Assembly: GCA_963795415.1 (NCBI GenBank)
Contig: CAWCHQ010000003.1
Location: forward strand, 1,364,001 to 1,428,000
DNA from: CAVSUZ01 sp963795415
GTDB lineage: Bacteria; Pseudomonadota; Alphaproteobacteria; Acetobacterales; Acetobacteraceae
DNA length: 64,000 bases
Direction: 5' to 3'
Part shown: one piece after another, positions 38,181 to 46,314 of the stretch
How the letters are laid out: every line of letters starts with the position of its first letter
Position numbering within the stretch: the first letter of the stretch is position 1
The notes under the pieces: model-generated
Told to the model about the DNA's origin: nothing
Database searches by the model: none
Seen by the model: the letters and a program-made list of their open reading frames with translations, nothing else
Translations under genes and position numbers: made by a program

Positions 38181-39170
38181 ATGCAGATCAGTATTCTCGG
38201 CGGCGCCGGATTCCTCGGCCGCAAACTCGCCTCTCATCTTGTCAGACACGGACGGTTGGGCGGCAACGAGGTCGGCGGGCTCGTCTCGTTCGACCTGAAC
38301 CAGCCGCCCCCCCAGCCAGACGCAGCTTTTCCTTTCCGTGGCCTTGCCGGCGATATCGCCGAACTGCCGGATGGAGCCATCCCGCCAGGCACGGATGTCA
38401 TATTTCTGCTCGCCGCCGTGGTCAGCGCCCAGGCCGAGTCCGACTACGACCTCGGTATGCGCGTCAACCTATTCGGGGCGCTGAAGGTTATCGAGGCATG
38501 CCGTCGCCTGACCGCCGCCGGCCAGAAACCGCCGCGGGTGGTCTTCACCTCGTCCATCGCCACGTTCGGCGGAGGCCAGAACGCCAAACTGCTGGACGAT
38601 GCTCGCCAGGTTCCCGCCAACAGCTATGGCGCCGAGAAGGCCGCCGCGGAACTGCTGCTGCAGGACGCCTCCCGCCGCGGCTTCATGGACGCCGTTCTGC
38701 TTCGCCTTCCCACCATCATTGTCCGTCCTGGCCGACCCAACCGCGCGGCCTCCAGCTTCCTGTCCGCGATCATCCGGGAACCGTTGCTGGGACAGGAGAC
38801 AGACCTGCCGGTGGACAATGCCTTCGCCGCATGGGTTGCCAGCCCCCGACGGGCAGTGGATTGGCTGTTGCATGCTGCGACGATGAATACCGAGCCGATG
38901 GGCGTGGACCGGACCGTGAATTTGCCGGGCATCAGCACCACGGTGGCCCGCCTTCTCCAGGCCCTGGACGAAGTGAAGCCTGGCGCCTCGCAACTCGCGC
39001 GCCGCAAGCCGGACCCTGAAATCGCAGCTATCGTGGAGTCGTGGCCCGCCGCCTTCGAGCCCATGCGCGCCCGCACTCTCGGCTTTGCCGCCCACGAACC
39101 TGTTGCCGACCTGGTTCGCGCCTTCATCGACGACGACCTCGCTGAAACGAAGGCAGAGCGGCGGCTGTAG
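38181..39170 (+). CDS. NAD-dependent epimerase/dehydratase, D-erythronate dehydrogenase-like
   Basis: An extended short-chain dehydrogenase. The chosen ATG follows GGGGAGG by 6 bases and gives 329 residues. Rossmann motif ILGGAGFLGRKLASHLV, catalytic YxxxK in NSYGAEKAAAELL with the upstream serine in FTSSIATFG, and the RPGRPNRAASSFLSAI loop are visible. The overall pattern resembles DenD, which oxidises D-erythronate to 2-oxo-tetronate, but the companion otnK/otnC/otnI genes are absent. It is followed by the second copy of the structured repeat. Confidence 0.72.
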   Translation: MQISILGGAGFLGRKLASHLVRHGRLGGNEVGGLVSFDLNQPPPQPDAAFPFRGLAGDIAELPDGAIPPGTDVIFLLAAVVSAQAESDYDLGMRVNLFGALKVIEACRRLTAAGQKPPRVVFTSSIATFGGGQNAKLLDDARQVPANSYGAEKAAAELLLQDASRRGFMDAVLLRLPTIIVRPGRPNRAASSFLSAIIREPLLGQETDLPVDNAFAAWVASPRRAVDWLLHAATMNTEPMGVDRTVNLPGISTTVARLLQALDEVKPGASQLARRKPDPEIAAIVESWPAAFEPMRARTLGFAAHEPVADLVRAFIDDDLAETKAERRL

Positions 39171-39208
39171 CAGCCGCACGGCGGGCGTTGTAAGCGGGGC
39201 CGGCCGCC

Positions 39209-39314
39209 TTAAGCATCATCCGGCGGAGCGTTTCGGCGCTCCGCCGATAAGGTGATGCGTTTTCAATAACTTCTAAGCAGACTTGCGTGGCACAAGCCGC
39301 GAAAGTCTGGTTAG
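39209..39314. repeat. 105-bp structured dispersed repeat, copy 2
   Basis: Same orientation as the copy at 17795-17900. Stem I CGGCGGAGCG / CGCTCCGCCG with loop TTTCGG (39221-39246) is perfect, extended by GCATCATC / GGTGATGC with a bulge. Stem II (39280-39307) matches copy 1 except that one A-U pair has become G-U. It starts about 40 bp after the denD-like stop and ends about 20 bp before the start of the metal ABC ATPase gene. The terminal inverted repeat of copy 1 is degraded here. Confidence 0.9.
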
Positions 39315-39333
39315 TGAGCACGCCAGTGTGAGC

Positions 39334-40155
39334 ATGCCAGTGAATGCCATCGAGATCGATAGTGTGACGCTCCGCCTCGGCGGAAAATCGATCTTGAGCG
39401 ATATTTCGCTGAGCGTGACCGACGGGGAGTTTATTGGCGTCCTTGGCCCCAATGGCGCGGGAAAGACCACTCTTATGCGGACCATTCTCGGTCTGCTTCG
39501 GCCCGCCTCAGGAAGCGTCCAGGTATTCGGCCGTCCCGTCAGCCGGGGCAACCCGGCAATCGGCTACATGCCGCAAAACCGCCGGTCCGCCGGCCTGCAT
39601 CTGACCGGTTGGGATTACGTCGCAAGCACCGCCAATGGTCATCGCTGGGGGTTGCCGCTGCTCCGCCCAACCACACGCGATCAGGTCGCCCGCGCCATCC
39701 AACTGGTCGAGGCGCCCCGATTGGCCCGACGCCCTCTCCAATCCCTTTCGGGCGGGGAGCGCCAAAGGCTCCTTCTCGCTCAGGCGCTGCTGGGCTCTCC
39801 GCGGCTCCTGCTGCTTGACGAGCCGCTGATCAGCCTCGACCCGACCCACCAGGATGCGGTCGTCCGACTCGTCCGGCGGGTGCAGCAGGAGCTTCAGGTG
39901 ACTATCCTGTTCACCGCTCACGAGCTCAACCCAATTCTGCCGGTCGTGGATCGCATTCTGTATCTCGGCGGCGGAAAAGCGGCTCTCGGCACAGTGGACG
40001 AGGTCATCACCGGCCCCGTGCTCTCCCGCCTTTACGGCTCCGAGATCGAAGTGATCCGCACTCACGGGCGTATCTTCGTCATGGCCGGTGCGCACGATGT
40101 AGAGGGCGACGCACACCGCCACGAAGATCACCATCGCAGCCACGCGCATGCTTGA
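39334..40155 (+). CDS. Zn/Mn-type ABC transporter ATP-binding protein
   Basis: An ATPase of the metal-chelate importer family (ZnuC/MntB/SitB-like). The start MPVNAIEIDSVTLRLGGKS is chosen because in-frame codons upstream lie inside the structured repeat. Walker A GVLGPNGAGKTTLM, signature LSGGERQRLLLAQ, Walker B LLLLDEPLISLD and the switch histidine in LFTAHELN are intact. The C-terminus, after VMAGAHDVEGDA, is histidine-rich (HRHEDHHRSHAHA), suggesting zinc binding. The stop overlaps the permease start by 8 bp. No binding-protein gene (znuA type) accompanies it. Confidence 0.88.
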   Translation: MPVNAIEIDSVTLRLGGKSILSDISLSVTDGEFIGVLGPNGAGKTTLMRTILGLLRPASGSVQVFGRPVSRGNPAIGYMPQNRRSAGLHLTGWDYVASTANGHRWGLPLLRPTTRDQVARAIQLVEAPRLARRPLQSLSGGERQRLLLAQALLGSPRLLLLDEPLISLDPTHQDAVVRLVRRVQQELQVTILFTAHELNPILPVVDRILYLGGGKAALGTVDEVITGPVLSRLYGSEIEVIRTHGRIFVMAGAHDVEGDAHRHEDHHRSHAHA

Positions 40156-40948
40156 ATACGATTTCATGCGCAACGCATTTGCTGCCTCTGGCATCGTCGC
40201 CGTGGTGGCTGCGCTGGTCGGTTATTTTCTGGTCCTGCGCGCCCAAAGCTTCGCCGGACACGCCCTCGGCCACATCGGCTTTACCGGCGCGACCGGCGCC
40301 ATCCTGATCGGTCTCACCCCGCTCTGGGGGCTCGTGCTCTTCACGGTTAGCGGTGGAATATTAATGGGATTGCTGGGTGAGCGTGTCGAGGGCCGCGATG
40401 TCGCGATCGGCATGGTACTCGCCGTCTCCCTCGGGCTCGGGGTCCTGTTCCTCTACTTCTTCACCGCAAGCGCCTCCCAGACCACGGCGCTGCTGTTCGG
40501 CAACGTGCTCGGCGTGGACGGCGAGACCATCATCGCCCTCGCCGGCCTTGGCGCAGTCTGCCTTTGCATGCTCGCCGCAATCGCCCGTCCGCTGCTGTTC
40601 GCATCCCTCCAGCCGGAGGTCGCCGAGGCCCGCGGCGTACGTCTTCGGCTAATCGGCGTGCTGTTCCTCGTTGTCGCCGCTCTGGCCATTGCAGAAAGCG
40701 CGAGCATCGTCGGCGTGCTACTGGTCTTTGTTCTGATGATTGGTCCAGCCGCCGCTGCCCAGCAGCTGACCGCGCGCCTCACCGCCGGCCTGCTTCTCTC
40801 GGTTCTTATCGGCCTTGCCGTCTCCTGGTTCGGACTAGCTCTTTCTTACTGGACCGACTGGCCGGCCAGTTTCTGGATCAGCGCTCTCAGCGGCGCCGCA
40901 TATCTGGTTTCGGTAACCGTCGGGTGTTTTTGGCACGAACTTGCTTGA
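40148..40948 (+). CDS. Zn/Mn-type ABC transporter permease
   Basis: Membrane component of the metal importer (ABC-3 family, ZnuB-like). The 266-residue product has 7-8 hydrophobic helices; the segment LRAQSFAGHALGHIGFTGAT with histidines facing the membrane path and VLLVFVLMIGPAAAAQQLTA are family landmarks. It is translated by overlap with the ATPase. The exporter gene begins 31 bp after its stop. Confidence 0.88.
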   Translation: MLEYDFMRNAFAASGIVAVVAALVGYFLVLRAQSFAGHALGHIGFTGATGAILIGLTPLWGLVLFTVSGGILMGLLGERVEGRDVAIGMVLAVSLGLGVLFLYFFTASASQTTALLFGNVLGVDGETIIALAGLGAVCLCMLAAIARPLLFASLQPEVAEARGVRLRLIGVLFLVVAALAIAESASIVGVLLVFVLMIGPAAAAQQLTARLTAGLLLSVLIGLAVSWFGLALSYWTDWPASFWISALSGAAYLVSVTVGCFWHELA

Positions 40949-40979
40949 CGAATGGCATTGTCGTGTCCACCCCACACAT

Positions 40980-42884
40980 ATGCTCCGCCGCTTCGAATCC
41001 CTTCTCCAACCAACCCAGGTCCCGCCGTCCGAACCCCCAACCAGCGGCCTCGGCCGCTTCTACTGGCACTTTGCCCGCCAGGCGCGCTGGCTGATCATCG
41101 CCCTCTTCGTCACCGGCCTGCTCGTCGCGGCGCTGGACACCACAATTCCCGTATTCATCGGCCGCGTCGTCTCGCTGGTATCCACGCAAAAACCCGAAAC
41201 GATATTCGCCGTCGCCGGCTGGCAGCTAATCGGCATGGGTTGCGTCCTTCTCATCGCCCGCCCACTCGCCCTTCTTTCGCAATATATTGTTACAAACCAG
41301 ATCATCAATCCTAGCGTGACCAACATGATCCGCTGGCAGAATCACTGGCACGTGGTCCGCCAAAGCTGGACATTCTTCCAGAACGACTTCGCCGGCCGCA
41401 TCGCCAACCGGATTATGCAGACCGGCCCGGCGCTCCGTGAAAGCATCGTCGCCGGCACCAATGCCGTCTGGTACATCCTCGTTTACGGTTCCAGCGCCAT
41501 CGCCCTGCTCTCAGCCAGCAACTGGCACCTCGCGCTGCCGCTGCTCTGCTGGTTCGTCGCTTACGCCATCATGCTGCGCAACTTCGTGCCCCGCATGCGC
41601 GAACGCTCCCGCGCCGTCTCCGAAGCACGCTCAACCCTTACCGGCCGGGTCGTGGACAGCTACACTAACATCCTCACCGTCAAACTCTTCGCCCGCGCTC
41701 GCGACGAGGACGCCTTCGTTCGCGAAGCCGTTGAAGACCACACCGAACGCTTACGCCACCAGACGCGCCTGGCAACCGGCTTCACCTTCACCCTGGCGAT
41801 TATCAACGTCTGCATGGTGGTCGGCACCGGCGCGGATGGAGTTCTCCTCTGGCGCGCCCGTCTCATCCCTGTCGGCGCCGTCGCCATGGCCATCCCAATG
41901 GCCTGGCAGATCGCCAACATGGCGGGCTGGGTCGCGCAAAACATCACCAGCATCTTCGAGAATGTCGGCGTCGTACAGGACGGCATGCGCTCCATCGCCG
42001 TCGCGCGCCAGATGCCGGACCCTCCCCATGCGCGCGAACTCCGCGTCATCGCGGGCGCCATCCGATTCCAGAACCTGCATTTCGACTACGGCCGCGACCG
42101 CCGCGCCGGAGTGTTGCACGGCGTCGATTTCTCCATCGCACCCGGCGAGCGCGTCGGACTCGTCGGCCCCTCCGGCGCCGGGAAATCCACTCTCGTCAAC
42201 CTGCTCCTCCACTTCTACACCCCGGCCCAGGGCCGAATCCTTATCGATGGCCAGGATATCGCCAACGTCACCCAGGAAAGCCTTCGCCAGGCCATCGCCA
42301 TGGTCACCCAGGACACCTCCCTCCTGCATCGTTCGATCAGCGACAATATCCGCTATGGCCGGCCAGACGCGACCCAGGCGATGATCGAGCATGCCGCGCA
42401 CCGCGCCGAAGCGCATGACTTCATCCTCGGTCTGGAGGACTGGCACGGCCGCGCCGGATACGACGCCCAGGTTGGCGAACGCGGCGTAAAGCTCTCCGGC
42501 GGTCAGCGTCAGCGAATCGCCATCGCCCGCGTGATCCTCAAAGACGCGCCCATTCTCGTGCTCGATGAAGCGACCTCCGCCCTCGATTCAGAGGTCGAAG
42601 CCGCCATCCAGGAACAATTGGATGACCTCATGAAAGGACGGACCGTCATCGCCATCGCGCATCGGCTCTCCACTATTGCGCGCATGGATCGCCTCGTGGT
42701 GCTGGACGGCGGCCGCATCATGGAAATGGGAACACATCGCGAGCTGTTGGCCCTCGGCGGCTCTTACGCCCGGCTATGGAACCGTCAGTCCGGCGGCTTC
42801 GTCGCTACGGAGAACCAAACGGCCCCCGAAAATATCGCCGTCATCGCGAGACCCGATAGGGCCGAAGCAATCTCCGCCACCTGA
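40980..42884 (+). CDS. ABC transporter, fused membrane and ATPase domains (exporter type)
   Basis: A half-transporter of the MsbA/multidrug exporter class, working as a homodimer. From MLRRFESLLQPTQVPPSEPP the product is about 634 residues: six helices in the first 330, then an ATPase domain with Walker A GLVGPSGAGKSTLVNLLLHF, signature KLSGGQRQRIAIARVILKD, Walker B ILVLDEATSALDSE and IAIAHRLSTI. The substrate is unknown. It follows the metal importer closely and converges with eno. The last 25 residues are poorly conserved in character. Confidence 0.9.
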   Translation: MLRRFESLLQPTQVPPSEPPTSGLGRFYWHFARQARWLIIALFVTGLLVAALDTTIPVFIGRVVSLVSTQKPETIFAVAGWQLIGMGCVLLIARPLALLSQYIVTNQIINPSVTNMIRWQNHWHVVRQSWTFFQNDFAGRIANRIMQTGPALRESIVAGTNAVWYILVYGSSAIALLSASNWHLALPLLCWFVAYAIMLRNFVPRMRERSRAVSEARSTLTGRVVDSYTNILTVKLFARARDEDAFVREAVEDHTERLRHQTRLATGFTFTLAIINVCMVVGTGADGVLLWRARLIPVGAVAMAIPMAWQIANMAGWVAQNITSIFENVGVVQDGMRSIAVARQMPDPPHARELRVIAGAIRFQNLHFDYGRDRRAGVLHGVDFSIAPGERVGLVGPSGAGKSTLVNLLLHFYTPAQGRILIDGQDIANVTQESLRQAIAMVTQDTSLLHRSISDNIRYGRPDATQAMIEHAAHRAEAHDFILGLEDWHGRAGYDAQVGERGVKLSGGQRQRIAIARVILKDAPILVLDEATSALDSEVEAAIQEQLDDLMKGRTVIAIAHRLSTIARMDRLVVLDGGRIMEMGTHRELLALGGSYARLWNRQSGGFVATENQTAPENIAVIARPDRAEAISAT

Positions 42885-42932
42885 AAGGCTGCAAGTCCGG
42901 AACACCCAAGCCCCGCTCTATGCAACCCCCCC

Positions 42933-44204
42933 TCACCGCAAAACAGTCCGTCCGGCATACCGCGCCGCCGGCCCAAGCTCCGCCTCGATCCGTATAAGCT
43001 GGTTGTACTTCGCCGTCCGGTCGCTCCGCGACAAACTTCCCGTCTTGATCTGACCGCAATTCGTCGCGACCGCCAGGTCCGCAATCGTAGAATCCTCGGT
43101 TTCACCCGACCGATGACTCATCACAGTCCGATAACCCGCCCGATGCGCGATCTCCATCGCTTCCAGCGTCTCTGACAACGTGCCGATCTGATTGACCTTC
43201 ACCAGGATGGCATTCGCGCACCGCTCTGCGATGCCTCGACGCAAACGCTCCGGATTGGTCACGAACAAATCGTCCCCAACGATTTGCAGCCGCCCGCCCA
43301 GCGTACGCGTCAAGTGCGCCCAGCCTTCCCAGTCGTCCTCCGCGCAACCATCCTCGATGGAGACGATCGGATAACGGCTGACGAGATCCTCCAGATACTG
43401 CACCATTCCGCCCGCATCGAGCGTCTTGCCTTCGCCACCCATCTCGTAACGTCCATTGCGATAAAATTCCGTTGCTGCGCAATCCAGCGCCAACGTCACA
43501 TCATCGCCAGGACGATACCCTGCCTGCTCGCACGCTTTGGAAATGAACCCCAGCGCCTCATCCGCGGACTTCAGATTGGGAGCAAACCCGCCCTCATCAC
43601 CGACATTGGTGCCGTGCCCGGCATCGTGCAGGCCCTTCTTCAATGCGGCGAATATCTCGGAACCCATCCGCACCGCATCCGCAAGCGTCCCCGCGCCGAC
43701 CGGCTGGATCATGAATTCCTGGATATCGATCGGATTGTCCGCATGCCGGCCACCATTCACGATGTTCATCATGGGTACCGGCAAAGTTCGGGCATATACC
43801 CCGCCAATGTAACGGTAGAGCGGAACCTCGAGCTCAGCCGCGGCAGCCTTCGCCACTCCAAGGGATACCGCAAGGATGGCATTCGCGCCCAACCGGGATT
43901 TGTTCGCGGTCCCGTCCAGGTCGATCAGAACGCCATCGATTCTGACCTGCTCCGACGCCTCGGCCCCACCAAGAGTGTCGAGAATTTCTCCCTGGACCGC
44001 CGAAATCGCATTCCGAACCCCCTTGCCGCTATACCGCGCTTCCCCATCACGCAGTTCAACCGCCTCGTGCGCACCGGTTGATGCGCCGGACGGCACAGCG
44101 GCGCGGCCCAGGGCGCCGCTTTCCAGCACCACATCAACCTCAATTGTGGGATTGCCGCGGCTGTCGAGAATTTCCCGCGCGATAATGTCGGCAATTGCGC
44201 TCAT
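42933..44204 (-). CDS. eno: Enolase
   Basis: Enolase interconverts 2-phosphoglycerate and phosphoenolpyruvate. From MSAIADIIAREILDSRGNPT the product is 423 residues. Motifs include LDSRGNPTIEVDV, VPSGASTGAHEAVELRDG, the metal-site SIEDGCAEDDWEGW and the signature ILVKVNQIGTLSETLEA; MSHRSGETEDSTIADLAVA completes the active site. In-frame sequence upstream belongs to the oppositely phased DUF6481 region and is not coding for eno. Confidence 0.98.
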   Translation of the reverse strand: MSAIADIIAREILDSRGNPTIEVDVVLESGALGRAAVPSGASTGAHEAVELRDGEARYSGKGVRNAISAVQGEILDTLGGAEASEQVRIDGVLIDLDGTANKSRLGANAILAVSLGVAKAAAAELEVPLYRYIGGVYARTLPVPMMNIVNGGRHADNPIDIQEFMIQPVGAGTLADAVRMGSEIFAALKKGLHDAGHGTNVGDEGGFAPNLKSADEALGFISKACEQAGYRPGDDVTLALDCAATEFYRNGRYEMGGEGKTLDAGGMVQYLEDLVSRYPIVSIEDGCAEDDWEGWAHLTRTLGGRLQIVGDDLFVTNPERLRRGIAERCANAILVKVNQIGTLSETLEAMEIAHRAGYRTVMSHRSGETEDSTIADLAVATNCGQIKTGSLSRSDRTAKYNQLIRIEAELGPAARYAGRTVLR

Positions 44205-44283
44205 GGTCGGGCTTTCCCCGCTGGTTGGGCCGCAGGGTGGGGTATCACTCTGGTTCGGCTGAAGCCACCCAGGCTGGCGTCCG

Positions 44284-44598
44284 CTACCGTTTACCCTGAC
44301 GCGCGGCGAGCCTCGCCAGGCGTTCGGCGCGCAAGCGGCGCTTCTGCTCCTCGGCCGCCGCCGCCTTCTTGGTAGCCTCCTCCACCGCCTTGCGCTTGGC
44401 TTCGGCCTCCTTGGCCGCCTTACGCTCCGCCAGCTTCTGCTGCCGCGCCTCCCATGCAGCCTTGCGCTGCGCCTCACGCTCCCGCACCTCAGGGTCATCG
44501 AGCGTGGGACGTGCTTTGAACTTCTCAAGCAGGGCGGTACGGGCCTTTTCCGCGGATTCCCGCCGTTCTGCAAAATCTGGACTGTGACGTGAGCTCAT
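44284..44598 (-). CDS. DUF6481 family protein
   Basis: A 104-residue, highly charged, almost entirely helical protein: MSSRHSPDFAERRESAEKAR, then ALLEKFKARPTLDDPEVRER, then long Lys/Arg/Glu/Ala repeats predicted as a coiled coil. The opening matches DUF6481, a family of unknown function in Alphaproteobacteria. It precedes eno on the same strand (79-bp gap). Nothing in it indicates an enzyme. Confidence 0.8.
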   Translation of the reverse strand: MSSRHSPDFAERRESAEKARTALLEKFKARPTLDDPEVREREAQRKAAWEARQQKLAERKAAKEAEAKRKAVEEATKKAAAAEEQKRRLRAERLARLAARQGKR

Positions 44599-44811
44599 TC
44601 GTCCTCTTCTGTCGGTTCGTTTAGAGCAGATCCGCGCGTCACCGAAATGCCACCATTCAGAAATGCGCTATTCTGCTCGCGAACAAGGCATGCAGCGCCT
44701 TTCGTCACGCCGAAGGCGCTCCGGATGCGGGTAGCCCATGCGCAACTGGAAACCAAGGGGCCTCCGATCAAGCCCCGCGGCGGGCCATCATCCAGGATCA
44801 TTATGGGGCGG

Positions 44812-45839
44812 CTACGGCGTGTCGGCAAACACCCGGGACAGAAACCTGCCGAAGTCCCGGTTGGAGCAGTACCGTCCGCTCGTTCCGCCCGATCGGATAG
44901 GGTGGTGGGCCCGTGCACAAACCAGAGAATCATCTTGCGCAGAAACGGCCTGTTCATTGACAGATGCGTGCGCTCATCACGCACCGTGCCGTCGCGCCCC
45001 ACCCGGAACCGGCACGCGGCCAACTGCCTCCCGATGACCCCCAAGGGGCGATATCCATCCCATTGGTGGACGGTTCCGGGATAAGAAATAATCTCCACTT
45101 CGCTTCCACCCGCGCGAAGGTCGTTGGCGACCTCCTTGCACCGGTCCGCCCGGACCAGCTGATCCTCGGCCCCATACATCATCAAAAGAGGCGCACCGGT
45201 GCTGCGGCTGTCGGCAAACCGCGCGATGCATGGCGCATAGAACGCTACATGGCCTGCAAATCCCAGTCCCCGCGGCGCCAGCTTGTCCGCTACCTCGGCG
45301 TAGAGCGCATAGGTCGCCGCCATGCCGCCGTACGAAAACCCCGCCAGCACCACGTGATTCGGATCGATCTCCGGACGGGTGGCAAGATATCGAAGGGCAC
45401 CGTACGCATCCGCGACAAACATCAACTCGGTGATGTTCAGGATGCGTTCGAAAAATCCTGTGCCAAGATCCCGACGCGACGCGAACGTCTCGACCACCAC
45501 GACCACAATGCCCATTGCCGCCAATGGCGGCCCGTAGATTCGCGCCCGCTCATCCGCATCGCCTACCGAGCCATGCAGCAGGACCACTGCTGGAACCCTA
45601 TGTTGCAAGCTGGCCCCGCGCGGCAAGAATAGCTGCGCGCCTACGCTGCGAACGTGAGCCCGGCCAAAATCCAGCGGGACAAACGGATCGCTACTGGCGA
45701 ACACGATATGTTCGGTTCGTATTCCGCTGACCGAGCCGGGATCCGGCCATGGATCGACAATCCGCGGCGCCGTGGCCCGGGCAGCTCCCATCGGGATCAG
45801 AAGCCACATGAGAAATGCAAATGCCCGCGAAAGAGGCAT
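44812..45839 (-). CDS. Secreted dienelactone hydrolase-like alpha/beta hydrolase (two apparent +1 frameshifts)
   Basis: An exported alpha/beta hydrolase. The signal peptide MPLSRAFAFLMWLLIPMGAA is followed by the nucleophile serine in LAGFSYGGMAATYAL, aspartate in MMYGAEDQLVRADR and histidine in YPGTVHQWDGY. The native C-terminus appears split: removing one base near 44916-44921 gives WF-CTGPPPYPIGRNERT, and one near 44866-44872 gives CSNRDFGRFLSRVFADTP-stop, for about 341 residues. As read, the frame instead continues for about 90 residues of low-complexity sequence to 44595. The catalytic triad lies before both breaks. The substrate is unknown. Confidence 0.72.
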
Positions 45840-45892
45840 ATCCGACTCTATTACAGGAAATCGCGCTTAATTGGAAATGCTTCCATCTCCAG

Positions 45893-45920
45893 AAACCTGT
45901 GACTCCAAACCTGTGACTCC
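45893..45920. repeat. Tandem duplication, 2 x 14 bp
   Basis: AAACCTGTGACTCC occurs twice with no spacer. It is an exact direct repeat in noncoding DNA. Confidence 0.9.
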
Positions 45921-45950
45921 GCTCGTCAGGAGTCTCTGCTGAGCGTCTTC

Positions 45951-45970
45951 AATGTTCTGTAATGTTCTGT
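45951..45970. repeat. Tandem duplication, 2 x 10 bp
   Basis: AATGTTCTGT occurs twice with no spacer, followed by TCTGAACA. It is exact and lies about 30 bp after the 14-bp duplication. Confidence 0.9.
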
Positions 45971-46314
45971 TCTGAACACCTTGTTGCCCCTTTGAACATT
46001 TACAATCAGCCATGATCGAAGAGTACGGTAACACTCAAATTTCCAGGATCATCATGCAACGGAGGCATGGTCTGATACATTGAGGCCATGCACTTGTTTT
46101 TCGCGGATAACCGCACGGAACGAGCGGCGGATCCACAGGACGAAGGTGCTTGCGGCGAAGCCAGATCGCACGCGCACCCAGGATCAGCCGAATCATCTCT
46201 GGCACGCCTGTCCGCTATGATCCGAGACATATTCCCTGGAAACAGGGGGTAGGATTTTATGCAGCCAGGTGCAGGGAACTCCAGGCATGATACCCGCAAT
46301 CATTGGAGCATACG

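Larger units (their letters stand above)
45840..46314. other. Intergenic region upstream of the phasin-CBS gene
   Basis: About 475 bp between two divergent genes. It contains two exact tandem duplications (listed separately), a GACTCC/GGAGTC inverted repeat at 45915-45934, and AT-richer sequence than its surroundings. A minus-strand open frame across 46006-46299 has no recognisable family and unusual composition. Both gene promoters should lie here, but I cannot assign boxes with confidence. Confidence 0.6.

Noticed and set aside
46006..46299. A minus-strand frame of about 97 codons upstream of the phasin-CBS gene.
   Set aside because: No family resemblance, cysteine/proline-rich composition, and it occupies the expected promoter region.
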